Notes under the pieces: generated by a model
The model's input: the letters and a program-made list of their open reading frames with translations, nothing else
The model's database searches: none
Told to the model about the DNA's origin: nothing
Translations under genes and position numbers: made by a program
Source: Lenisia limosa
Lineage: Eukaryota; Breviatea
Assembly (NCBI GenBank): GCA_001655205.1
Contig: LPNZ01006633.1
Coordinates: 1-51,485, forward strand
Direction: 5' to 3'
Length of the DNA: 51,485 nucleotides
Part shown: piece after piece, positions 26,883 through 40,597 of the stretch
How positions within the stretch are numbered: position 1 is the stretch's first letter
How the letters are laid out: each line of letters opens with the position of its first letter

Positions 26883-28300
26883 TATCTTCTAAATTGAGCG
26901 TTTTTTTCAAAACAAAAAAAGTGTATATATAGTCCCGCCACCGTAACTTGCCAACTCCCCGTTTGAAATCGGAAATAGTCGGGGGCAGAAAAAAACTCGT
27001 ATATGGATGGATAACCTTTTAATATTCAATTAGTAACTGTCTTTAAACTGTTTGAGAGCGGGTTAAAAGCCTCTAAAGTTTTTAAGCAAGAGTGAATTTT
27101 CCAATTTTCCTATGGGCTTTTTGAGTACAGATTGTGTAATATAAATCGAAGTCCCCTTTTGACCAAGTAGGATATCAATCTTTTAATCGCATACGTCATA
27201 CATCACCTGCTGTATTAATATTTCACCTCACCTACCACATTTATCAAGCATAACTTGGTTGATCTTGTCTCCAATCCGAAAGAATAAAAAGATGAGTATC
27301 GAATGGTGTGATCGAATGTGTTGAACTTATTACCTATTTGAATTCTAATGGGATGTATCTGCTCCTGACCTATATGAAGATGTGGCTTGAATTATTTGTC
27401 AGTTTGATCTTGTGTATTCTCAGTGTACTTTGTTGAGCATTGTGTTTGATAACCAACCAAGCTAAGTAAGCTATATTCTTTGCTCTGCATGTATGATATA
27501 TTTATGATATGGGGTCTGTGGCTTAATAATGCATGTATCATATATTAATATACTTCATTCCCAGTTCCCACTTGAAATTATTCCTAATCATGACTGATAC
27601 TTAATTGTTTAACCTCTATTCTTACTATCTACGCCTCTCCACGGGTCTTAGAACAAGAGAAGAATCCAACCAAAAACATTTCCTCAAATTCAGTTGTAGT
27701 AGCCCACCCTGCACTTCATATTACACAATGAATGTCCTAAGTGGTGCCATCAAACAAGAAAAACAACAATATCTGGACATATTTAAACAAGACATTTTCG
27801 CCTAAAGATATCCAATAAGCAATATAATTTCACTTCTTTGAGAAAACTTGGGCAAAAAAAAGAGAACAGAAATGTTCACTTCGGGTAAGAAGAGAAGGAA
27901 AGAGCAGGAGGGGAGCGCCATTCAGGTATCACAGATTCATTTTGTGACTTTTTTTTATGACCATACTAGTTGAAGAGGAGGGTATGAGCTGAAGAGGCTT
28001 CAAAGAGGCTTTGTAGGGAAGACAACCTTCAAATGTTGCGTCCTTCCTCAGTCTCCTTCCCTGATATGATATCTATATAATCTAAATTATTAATTAAGAA
28101 GGATGCAGAGGCGTATTTTGCCATACCTATGTTTCTCAGGTGTACCTTTCAGACCCCATATCAGTCCATGGAAAACATCAATTTTCCAATCATCTTTTGA
28201 TTTCTTACTTCTGGATATATAGAAATACATTACTGAGAGGCGGTGTTTGGATTATTCTGAGGATGATGGAAAATCGGCGAAAAAAGGTGTAAAAAGGGGG

Positions 28301-28308
28301 TATAAATA
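28301..28308 (+). promoter_or_regulatory. TATA-like box upstream of the membrane-protein gene
   Basis: tataaata lies about 150 nt before the ATG at 28458 in a G-rich surround (aagggggtataaatactggt). A match this short can occur by chance. Confidence 0.35.
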
Positions 28309-28368
28309 CTGGTACAACAGGGGGTGAACCGCCCTGGTTTGAGGAATGCGTTTTAGGAATGATTATTA

Positions 28369-28392
28369 NNNNNNNNNNNNNNNNNNNNNNNN
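28369..28392. other. Assembly gap (N run)
   Basis: 24 N, not adjacent to a homopolymer. It lies between the TATA-like element and the ATG of the following gene. Confidence 0.99.
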
Positions 28393-28457
28393 GAATATGT
28401 GAGGATAAGAAAAAGATAATATACAGCAAATTATTCGGTTTCGTGGCTTGCAATTCC

Positions 28458-31400
28458 ATGATGGCTGAGATTAAAATACCTCCATTAGCCCCCCTTCTCT
28501 TCCTCTGTGCTATTTTTGCGGTGATAAATGGAAGCTATGCAGCTTTTTTTATCCCCACTGCCGCAACTCTTCCCCTATCTGTTGAGCCGTTTCCTGTAAG
28601 CGCCATTGCAACTGACCATTTTTTGCCTTTTATATTTATTCCATACTTATCGCAACTCAAGGCAAAAATGCTAAAACAAGTACATATTAGTGATGTAGTT
28701 TTTAAAAATCGATGTTTTAACAATTCAGGTGACAGTACAAGGGCTGTCGTCTGGCTGGTTTGCAAGATGTAACATCGGTGAGTGGTGGTTTCTGTGAAGC
28801 CATGTATTTCTGACAAGTATTGTTCATTATTGCCTATTTGTTTCATATGTGCTAGGGTCTCAGCCCTTGGGTCCCACGTCAGGCTTCGCATGCGGTCCAT
28901 CCGCCTTCATTTCCCTCTTGCCCGAATCGGTTCGCCAGAGTTGAATTTTGCATTCATGAACTACTATCTGACGCATAAAAATGTAATAAGTCACTTTTTT
29001 TAGGTCACAACGGAAACCATCTATGCTGCGGTTTTCAATAGCGCCGGTTCCCTTCAGGAGCACATTTCATCCTCCTATACATTCATTGCTAGAACACAAC
29101 ATGCTCCCATTACACATACCTTCATGGCCCAAACGGACTACGAGGCCTTCTGCCCCTGGCCTGCAAAACTAATTAGCTCTTCAATCTACCCTGTCTCCTA
29201 TATCAGCAGCTGTGTGGTTAGTTGGATACCATGGCTCTTTTGCCCCCCGAGTTCCCATAATATCTTATGATTCAGTACTCGATGCCAGTGATATCGCCTG
29301 ATATGTTGCTCAACGTTCCCGAAACCGCCGAAGACGGAACCACTCTCATAACGTAGGTCAAATCATAGCTTATTCTGTGTTGCATCCTTGGCTTCTTTTG
29401 TGTATCATTTTTCAGATGGCTTCCTTTGGACTCGACGAGGCCCGAACCAGAGGATTTGGAGGTATGTCTGATGAACCCAAAGTTTTTTTTAACACGTTGC
29501 TCAGGAACGTTTAAAGTACTATGACTCAGCCGCTATGGTGTTTAGTGAACACATTCTGAGGGTTTGTCTTCCAAAGGGTGTCGTTGACATCGTAGCAATC
29601 TCCTTTCCTTCAACCTTTTGGCGGAAGCTTTGTGCAAGGCAGTGAAAACGTTATCGATGCAAACAGTCCAATACTTATGGTAGGACAGGGTTGCTAAAAG
29701 GGTATCAACAATTGTGTAAAGATGGAACATGCTCATCGCTCACCAGGGGGAAAGCCCAGAAAGCCAGTTGCGAATGCAGCTTGTGTCAGGGTCAGGCTGT
29801 ATATCAGTTCTCCCAACATCTGTGAATGCTAGGTACACAATTGATGGAACACTTCCAACTTCGGACAGCCCATACTACACTGAGCCTGTATGTTTTGACG
29901 GATTGGAGGAGTACAAGCCACTTGTCTTCACCACTGGTGTTGCCTTGGGCGATGGGGATGTTCCTCCTTCCCGTCTTGCTCTCGTTCATATTCCCATCAC
30001 CCCTGCCGCGAAGGTTTGGTTCTTTTATGATGGCGTGCCTTATTTCTAGGTTACAATAACTCCAATGGAACATCCTAATGGCCTCTATGTTGGTATTGCA
30101 TCCTATCTTTTCACTGTTGTTCCCACCCCGGGCACTGTGTGCTATGCTTCCATCATCGTAGTGAGTGCTTTTGAGCAATGTTACTTACTTCTCAAGGCTT
30201 CGGATGCATCAGCAACCGAAGATGTTTTTGCATATTCGGCCCCCTTTAGTGTTGAGAAGTCTTCTCAAGTGAAAGTTTACTGTGTTAAAAGAGACCATCG
30301 AGTGTGGACATTTGTCGAATCGTTTGTGGGGTTTGTACCTTGAAGTGATTCTTTGAAACCGCAAAATGTTTGTCTCACTACTTAAGGATCGTAATTCGCT
30401 TGAAAACTGCGGCACCCACTTCAAGTTGGTGTAATACTCTAATTCCTCACTTTTAGATTTTGAGTCAAACGTCTACTCACTGGTGTCAGACATATCTCTT
30501 GAATTGAAATCTGCTACCCCAGATGTAAATAGGGGTACTTATGTGTAACAATATCATATGCTTTAACAAACACCTTACCTGTTCTCTTTAGTCATATGTG
30601 CGCTTCTCAGTGAATGGTGCGATGGATCAGCCATTCTCTTCTGATGGATACAAGGTATGACTGGGTAGGAACAAACAAACATGAAAAGGCACTGGTACAA
30701 TATCTTCAGACCTTAGTCCTTAGTCTTGGTTGATTTCGCCTCTTTGCCGAGTCAAATTGCGTATCTGTGATAATCCCCATAATTCCCCTGTTTCATTTAG
30801 TATGGACTGAGCTCTATTTCAACATGCTTACTTGTTGTATCTTTTATGCTTTATAATAAATACAAATTCATACTCATTGCATTTTACTACATAGTTACAT
30901 AGTAGATATTGTGACAAGAGCAGATTATGTTCCTGACTGGGGAGACTATGATCACTTTTGGTTGTTTTCACTCTGCAGGTTGAATCTTCGATGACAATCC
31001 GCGCAGTAGCATACCGAGAGGACGACTCGATTGACAGGTATTGCGATGGGGACTGGTACAAATCAGGGTTGGTTAGGTCCTTTAATTATCATGTGTTGGC
31101 TATCTATCTGAGCTTATCAGCAAATTATTTACTTATTAGCCAATGCTGTGACCCCTCTGATGCAGTGGAGTTTACATATGTGATTCAGCCTCAGCTTAAT
31201 AAGCCGTCCCTCGTATACACAACTGAAATGAGAGATTATGCATTGAGTGGAGAGGTAGTCGTTTTTTTAACTGTCCACTGATAACTGTTTAAGACTACTT
31301 CCAACGTTCCGGCTTCGGTGCGACTTTCAGCTTCGTCACAGCTGACATTGGTTTGTGAGGTATCCCTAGTAGTTTATCAGTCACTTTTTATATCGAAACA

Positions 31401-33824
31401 AACGGATTATAACCATTTTAGTATGCAGTTCCACCACACATGTTCCTATCGGCTGAGGTGTGGTATACATTTGTTCCATTTTCAGACGCAAGTAGTCCGC
31501 CGGATGTTCCTTGTGGCGACTCTGTTTGGCAGCAGGCCCCCGAGTCCGGTGAAATTGTCTATAGTAGGAGCTGCTTTTGCATTCTTATGGCTTCAGAAAA
31601 CAAAACGCTTTCTAGACTGTTTGTTACTGCACGAATGTCGGGAATGCTTGAGTCAGATTACAGACGAGCTATCCTTGAGATCACCGTTCTTGAAACTGTA
31701 GGCCTGACCTTGGCACCACTTACTGCTCAGCTGACTCCTGTTTCAACAATTGTCGGAACAACGGCTGTTCTTGTGACAATTGCTACGGCTCTTGTATTTT
31801 TGTGTAACCACCGTGCGGAGCGTCAGAGGTTCAAGACCATGAGGTGAGCTCAAAAGTCAAAAGTATAGACTCAATTTTTTGATATTAGGTCTAAACACTT
31901 GTAGAGAGGAGTATGCAGACGGGCTCTCAGTGGACCAAGAAATGCAGGAAATGGTGAAAACGCCACCAAATGAGCCGCCTGAAGTTCAAGTCCAAGACAC
32001 TCCGATAGAGATTTCGCAAGCGTCCAACCTCCAAAAGCTGAAGATCTCTCTTCCCAAGGCATCTGGAAGTCCCGAAATGGCACAGACATTCTTTGATTTC
32101 TCCGCCAACTCGCATTCTCAGTTGTCAAATTCGGGAGACCCGCATCCTGCGTTTGAGAACCTTTCCGAGCCTAGCCAACCAACACCCAAGATCAAAAGCA
32201 GCAAGATAACCAGCAACTCTGAGCCAATAAATGGCCAAAGCGGGCCTCAGTCCGAAATTAGTTCCATGTCGCAGCAGTCAATTATCATGTCTGAAATGGG
32301 GAGTGAACAGCTCAATTCGGTAGCCCAGCATCAAGGCAGTTTGGCATACTCCCAGTCTCTTCAAAATTCGGAAGATGGCTTGCCTCCAATTTCGTCCACT
32401 CAACGACCTATAGTGGCACAGCCTCCAGTTGCCCCCTTCTCGGCTGACAAGTGCACCGCGCTCGAACGATTACTAATGCAGGTCTGTGCGTGCAAATTAG
32501 ATTCTCTATCTTTTTGACAAAGTTACACTTAGCCCCATTTGCCTTCTCTGACTTGATGTTAGGCCGTAGTCGATGTTCCGACAGTCAAGAGTGAAAGTGC
32601 CCCAGAAGAGTCCAATGAATATGACATTATGTAAGCCCCTTAACCACATATACCCCCCTTATCAATTATCCAACTCTCGTTAATTAATGGTCAGGCAATC
32701 GGTGAATGAAGTTGATGAAATGGCCAGTCCTGAAGTCTACTATGACCAACAAGAGATGCCTGAAGTGCAAGTAGGAGGAATCCGGAACGGGGAAATATCT
32801 TAGAATTGTGTAACATCTTCTGGCATCAAAGAACACTCATTTTTCAGGTTGCCCAAAACGAAACAATCTATCCTTCTGACCTTCTCCAAGTTGAACCTGA
32901 TGTGTTCCACTTCAATTCTACTCATATTGATTTTGGAAAAGAACAGAATGATGGTGGGTCTTGCTCTTGCCTAAACTCTTATTACTTAGTTGAAAATGAA
33001 GATATCATGTTTTCGGAGACAACATTTGTTGAGCCTCCGAATAGCCTCATTACGAGTAGTGATGCTTTCATGGATCCTGGTATAAGTCTAAGGAATGAAC
33101 CATCTATCATGCAGTTTACTGAACAGCCGACAATGCACAATCCACTTGAAGACTATGACGCTCTTGGAATGGACATTGTGGTGGGGTGCTTGGGTGTCAA
33201 ATGCAATTACTAGTGGTTTTCATTGGTTCAAAATAGAGAACCTTTTTAGACCGATTTACGAGCTTTAGGAAGCAGAGCAGCTCCGGCTTTCACATGAACT
33301 TGCCGCTGCGTCAAAGCTACCACAGAATGCCGTTGAAGATCTTCAGATCTGTGATCCAATGGGTTTAATGGTAGGTTGGGAAGAGTAGAGAGGCGGGCGA
33401 GGGTGAGTGGTACTGGAAGAGATGAATGGTTCGACCAACAGCAAGCTTGNNNNNNNNNNNNNNNNNNNNNNNNNNNNNNNNNNNNNNNNNNNNNNNNNNN
33501 NNNNNNNNNNNNNNNNNNNNNNNNNNNNNNNNNNNNNNNNNNNNNNNNNNNNNNNNNCCGACTAACAAACAATATGAGTCTTTCGGTTGGTTCCCTGCCT
33601 TCCGCACTAATCTTAATAACCGTTATATAACTTTGAAGGTATGGGTGAACTGGGTCTTGAGGTCTCAACAGTTTTGGAAGGAACTCACCACATGCCTTCA
33701 GCAGAGAAGGTCAGTCAGTGTTTTTACATCTCGCAAGGAGTTCAGTATTTCATGACTTTAGGTTGACAAACTGATGCAATGGGTCGAAAATGGTATGGAG
33801 ACAAACCACACCACCATTATGTAA
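28458..33824 (+). CDS. Type I membrane protein with chitobiase/hexosaminidase C-terminal-like extracellular modules
   Basis: The ATG at 28458 opens a signal peptide (MMAEIKIPPLAPLLFLCAIF then AVINGSYA). The ectodomain shows repeated modules matching the Pfam CHB_HEX_C pattern, a small beta-sandwich found in glycosidases and surface proteins: ETIYAAVFNSAGSLQEHIS, ARYTIDGTLPTSDSPYYTEP and, near 30975, MTIRAVAYREDD. Cysteines are scattered through it. A single hydrophobic span, TIVGTTAVLVTIATALVFLC, is followed by NHRAERQRFKTMR as a basic stop-transfer anchor. The cytoplasmic tail is long, Ser/Gln/Pro-rich and acidic (exon 31902-32480 and later exons to VENGMETNHTTIM, stop TAA 33822-33824). No catalytic domain is seen, so a surface adhesion or receptor role is only inference. 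A gap (33450-33557) lies in the tail region. It is convergent with the next gene, 98 nt away. Confidence 0.7.
33450..33557. other. Assembly gap (N run)
   Basis: 108 N, inside the 3' part of the membrane-protein gene between tail exons near 33270-33369 and 33638-33706. Confidence 0.99.
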
Positions 33825-33922
33825 TTATTAGTGTAAATTAATTTTTTTAAGTGTACAATAGTTTCTTATTTAAGTTCTGACAAATACATTCTTAGTTACA
33901 AATTGAATAAAATACAACATAC

Positions 33923-35776
33923 CTACAACCTGTCTTCTGCACTTATGGTGCTGATCAAATCGTCATCACTATCATGTCCCTCTATACAGTTAGTAGTCAG
34001 CAAATACTGCACCAACCTGTCTCAACAGTATTTGAGATCAACTTAGTATCTTCAAGAAGCGGGGCTATTGAGCGGGCTGATTTTGGGTTGATGGGTTTTG
34101 TGATATGGAAAACAAACATGCCTGAAGAGTAAGAAACAAAATAGAGATAAATTTTCATTTTTACTTAACAAGTTTGTGGGAAATAATTGGTTCAAAACAT
34201 TATTATTTGAAGATGTCGATGCAACTGTTCAGAAAACACATTTTTTTGCTCATTTCTTGAATTTCGACCCCTATTACCTGCAATAGAAAGAAGAAGCCCA
34301 ATGGTGATGAAGAAAAATACAACTCCCTGCCAAAATTGATACCAATTATTCTAAATAATCAGTGAAGCAAATACGAATTAAAGGATGTTCTCTGTGAAAA
34401 TAAATAATACACCAGGTCAAAATAAAAGCAAGTAGGCACAGCAAATAGTGAACTATGATAACCATATTATCTGATACAACAAATAAAACTTTGTTGATAC
34501 CTCCATCAAAAGTACAAATCATTGCTACAACTCTATTCACACATTTTACAATATATTTCGAAAAAGTTTAATGAATGACTTGAAAACAAAATCCCTGCGT
34601 TTATCGTAGAAATATACTGAAATATTGATAGTATATTGAAGTATTGATATGATTCCTCTGAATGCTAATCTGTATAAATACAGCAATGAGAAATAAAAAA
34701 AATAAGGTTGTATCNNNNNNNNNNNNNNNNNNNNNNNNNNNNNNNNNNNNNNNNNNNNNNNNNNNNNNNNNNNNNNNNNNNNNNNNNNNNNNNNNNNNNN
34801 NNNNNNNNNNNNNNNNNNNNNTTGCGTGCCTCCCCAGCATACCTACAAGGATTAGATTCATGAAGAAGGACAAAAGTCCCTGCATAATAACCCAGGTAGG
34901 CCCTCCTAAATCCGTCTTATGCCACAGATTCAGGAGGTGTCAGAGAGTTAGAATTGCAGACATCAAAGGCTTTATAGAATAATATTATCCTAAATAAATA
35001 TTGATAATGTCCTCAAAGGAGAACAGATTATAAGTGGCTCAATAGTAGGACTAGGTCTCAAGTGGAGAGATCCACTAGTCTATGAGGCCGGTGAGGTTGC
35101 TTACCTAGTTTTGTTCGATGGGGTGTCATAATGCAAATATAAATTTGGAATGCAAGATTATATCCATTAGTATTGAGGGTTCGGAGACGAGCACCGCTGA
35201 AGGCGAAGTGTCTCGGCCGAAAACACAATCGAGAGGAACACGTGAGTTGCCCAATATGTTTCGGAATAGTTCGAATGGATATGATACCAAGATAACCCAC
35301 TTCGGTTGTGGAAGCGGATATTTGTGATAATTGCAGATAGGGTGAGCAGTATATAGGGTCAATATCATCAGATATTGGGAAATATATTTTTGGAAGCTAT
35401 GATGAGGGTCAATCAGGGGAGAATATCAAATGGCGTTGTTAAAAGTTGATATCACTGTGTCGTCCTTAAAAGCAAACAATATTGTTGTATTTAATATTTC
35501 CATCTCCCCACTCTTGGTTCTTCACTCTCCTCTCCAGTTTTTGGAGAAATGTAGAAGATGAAGAAGATAAAGAGATTCAGCAACAAACATCCAACAAAAG
35601 CCTTCCTTAACAGGGTTAGCATGAAGGGGAAGAGAAAACGGTTAAGGGTACAGTATGTGGAGAGACCCAGCCACTTACACTCCTGAACTGCTTTTTGAAG
35701 CAATGTAAACAGCTACACACGACAGAACAAATCCACAAATGAGAATGAAGGTTCCCACTCCAACACTGAATATCAT
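33923..35776 (-). CDS. Multi-pass membrane protein, unidentified
   Basis: Exons on the minus strand encode several hydrophobic spans: MIFSVGVGTFILICGFVLSC (35776), KAFVGCLLLNLFIFFIFYIS, WATHVFLSIVFSAETLRL, VIMQGLLSFFMNLIL, a span near 34440 (HYLLCLLAFILTW) and GVVFFFITIGLLLSIAG. The C-terminal tail reads KPINPKSARSIAPLLEDTKL then GHDSDDDLISTISAEDRL, stop TAG 33923-33925. A strong gtaagt donor after SSSGV joins in phase to the second span. Five to seven spans with an acidic cytosolic tail suggest a receptor- or transporter-like topology, but I do not recognise the family. Exon borders between 34300 and 35350 are uncertain, and a gap (34715-34821) lies inside. A tttcag acceptor directly before the ATG suggests a 5'UTR intron or a missing first exon. 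Confidence 0.45.
34715..34821. other. Assembly gap (N run)
   Basis: 107 N, inside the multi-pass membrane-protein gene. Confidence 0.99.
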
Positions 35777-36291
35777 CTGAAAAATAAATACGTAAACCGT
35801 TAAGTTTGTCATCCATGCTTTTGTTTTTGAAGGAATGTTGAAGAGTAAGAGTAATACACCAACCTTTGCTGTTTGCTATCCAAGAATAAAAGCTTTGCTC
35901 AGATTTATCTCATTGTATGCCGACTGAGAATAGATTGATTGGAGGAGAAAGGTGAAGACCAACTGTAAACTGTTCACACAACACTGACTGTCGACTTGTG
36001 CTCTGTTGTTGTTGAGAGAGAGACTACTTGCTTGAGTGAGAGAAAAAGGAGGAGTCGGGAGCAAGCCGGGTGAGAGAGAGAGAGAGACAGCACACAGGCA
36101 CACAGTTAAGTTTGAAATTCAGAGAAGGCAGTGGCGCGGTGTGACATTTCTGATTTGACCCTTTGCTAGCGAACTACAGCACCGATTCCCCCGAATAGCC
36201 CAAGGTTCTTGAAAGATATGCATTGTTCCGTCTTCCATTATAATAGCCTGATCGGGGGAGGCCTTGAGTCAAATAAACAAAAGGAGTGGGC
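35777..36291. other. Spacer between the membrane-protein gene and BiP
   Basis: About 515 nt with both neighbours on the minus strand, so it holds the BiP 3' end and the promoter or 5' leader of the membrane-protein gene. It contains a GA-dinucleotide run near 36073-36088. No exon is supported. Confidence 0.4.
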
Positions 36292-39152
<2,861 letters not shown>

Positions 39153-39396
39153 TTTTATACTAATCACAACAGTAGAGTGTGTGAAAAGAGGATAATTTTT
39201 TTTGAAATCCAAAAATAAAACGTCACATTAATTTACATTAGTTACAGTGTAATAAATTATGACACAATGCGCTCACGCCAAATTGCGATTGCGCGCCCTT
39301 TGTTTTCGTTTTTCGTTTTTCAGCGTTTTTTTTTCGTTTTTCAGCGTTTTTTTTTCGTTTTTTCAAAAAAAATTCAAAACCAGTGTGCCAGAAAGA
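39153..39396. promoter_or_regulatory. Divergent promoter, BiP / DEK_C-PC4 gene
   Basis: 244 nt separate two opposed start codons. It contains an ACGTCA core (39220-39225), similar to CRE/UPR-type bZIP cores. It also holds a T-rich 21-bp direct repeat (39314-39334 and 39335-39355: cgtttttcagcg plus nine T) and a partial third copy. The regulatory role is inferred from position. Confidence 0.5.
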
Positions 39397-40382
39397 ATGT
39401 CGTCAAGTGAACCACAAGTTACTATTGAACAATTAAAGCCCCATATTATTTCCTATGTTTCAAATAATGAAGGGTATGTGTTCTCACATGGCCTACTGCT
39501 GTTAACTACTTTTAGATCATCATGGAAATTATTGAGAGGGCACTTAGAAGAGAAATTTTCTCTAACTCGTGAGTCACCATATTGTGTTTACCATTTCTTT
39601 AGCGAAGAGTCTCAACCCCTGGAAGGCTGAAATTCTTAATGCTGCTGTTGAATCTGTCAGTGTGGTGGTGTTTTGTACTCTTTCTTTCTTATTGCCTCTT
39701 TTTTTTTTAAAAAAACAGTCTTTTTTTGCTTTTCAGAAGGATATTGGTGAACAAACTAATTGTTTAGGACAAGGATAAAGACGATGATGAGTCTTCTGAT
39801 GATGATGATATCAATCCGAGAAAGAGGGCAAAAAAACGTTCCAGTGCAGAGAAAGAAATGACCCCTCTTCAAAGAGCTCAAGTATGAAATTATTCAGATA
39901 GTTCTGTAAAGCTCTTTAATTTTTCCAGAAGTTGGCCAAAGAAGTAACTGGAGATCAGTTTGCATTGTGGAACGTAGGAATGGATTTTTTTTACCGCATA
40001 TTGTGAGTGTATATATGATGTATATTCAGGAGCCGCATGGATATCATCCTGTTTTGGTCTGTCTTTAACACCCCAGCTTTCTGCCGACTTCAAAGCTCGG
40101 TAGGAGAAGATGGCCTATCCTCCTTGAAAAGTGATTGCACTTTTTCTCACATGATAGGATTGTCGACTTGTTACGATTTAGAGTTTGCAACTTCAAGGGA
40201 AAGGTCTATGTTGATATCCGAAAGTTCTATTCCAAAGATGGTGTTGACAAGCCAACCCCAAAAGGTATGTTGTCTTTTGGGGTTTTTTGTCTGACTGAAT
40301 AGGAGCGTTCATGTCTAGAGAAACTTGGGAGGGCTTGAAAAGCATCATGCCACAAATTGAAGAAGCACTGGATCTTGCCTAG
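39397..40382 (+). CDS. SUB1: Transcriptional coactivator with DEK_C and PC4/Sub1 domains (KELP type)
   Basis: PC4/Sub1 proteins bind single-stranded and promoter DNA and assist RNA polymerase II. The ATG at 39397 gives MSSSEPQVTIEQLKPHIISY, then SSWKLLRGHLEEKFSLT and NPWKAEILNAAVESV, a helical DEK_C domain. An acidic/basic linker follows (DDDESSDDDDINPRKRAKKR). The C-terminal PC4 core contains LSADFKARVCNFKGK, FKGKVYVDIRKFYSKDG and ETWEGLKSIMPQIEEAL, ending DLA, TAG 40380-40382. The order DEK_C then PC4 matches the plant KELP arrangement rather than animal PC4, which lacks DEK_C. Exons join in phase through short introns. The middle exons near 39930-40080 are less certain. Confidence 0.85.
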
Positions 40383-40465
40383 ATTAAAGACTTCGTCCAA
40401 GGTTGTCCAAAAGGCCACAAGATGGTTGACGTTTTGCAGTTTTTTTGTCATTTCCCCCCCCCCCC

Positions 40466-40566
40466 NNNNNNNNNNNNNNNNNNNNNNNNNNNNNNNNNNN
40501 NNNNNNNNNNNNNNNNNNNNNNNNNNNNNNNNNNNNNNNNNNNNNNNNNNNNNNNNNNNNNNNNNN
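40466..40566. other. Assembly gap (N run)
   Basis: 101 N directly after 12 C, between the PC4-like stop and the end of the next minus-strand gene. Confidence 0.99.
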
Positions 40567-40597
40567 AATTATACGATATAACTCGGCCGTTTTCACT

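Larger units (their letters stand above)
26883..28457. other. Long AT-rich gene-poor interval
   Basis: About 1.6 kb between the VPS4 start and the next plus-strand gene. It is AT-rich, with short frames only (for example 27605-27805) that have no splice-linked partners. It holds the VPS4 promoter on the left. On the right are a TATA-like element, tataaata, at 28301-28308 and a gap at 28369-28392. I see no RNA gene. Confidence 0.5.

Noticed and set aside
27605-27805. 66-codon plus-strand ORF in the long intergenic interval
   Set aside because: It is isolated, AT-biased, has no splice-linked partner exons and no recognisable motif.
31318-31701. 127-codon plus-strand ORF
   Set aside because: It is in a different frame from the membrane-protein exon 31440-31842, which holds the transmembrane span and joins in phase to its neighbours.
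35118-35327. Plus-strand ORF of 69 codons over the multi-pass membrane-protein gene
   Set aside because: The minus strand gives a membrane-protein-like frame (YWATHVFLSIVFSAETL) flanked by splice signals. The call is not certain, but the plus frame has no partner exons.
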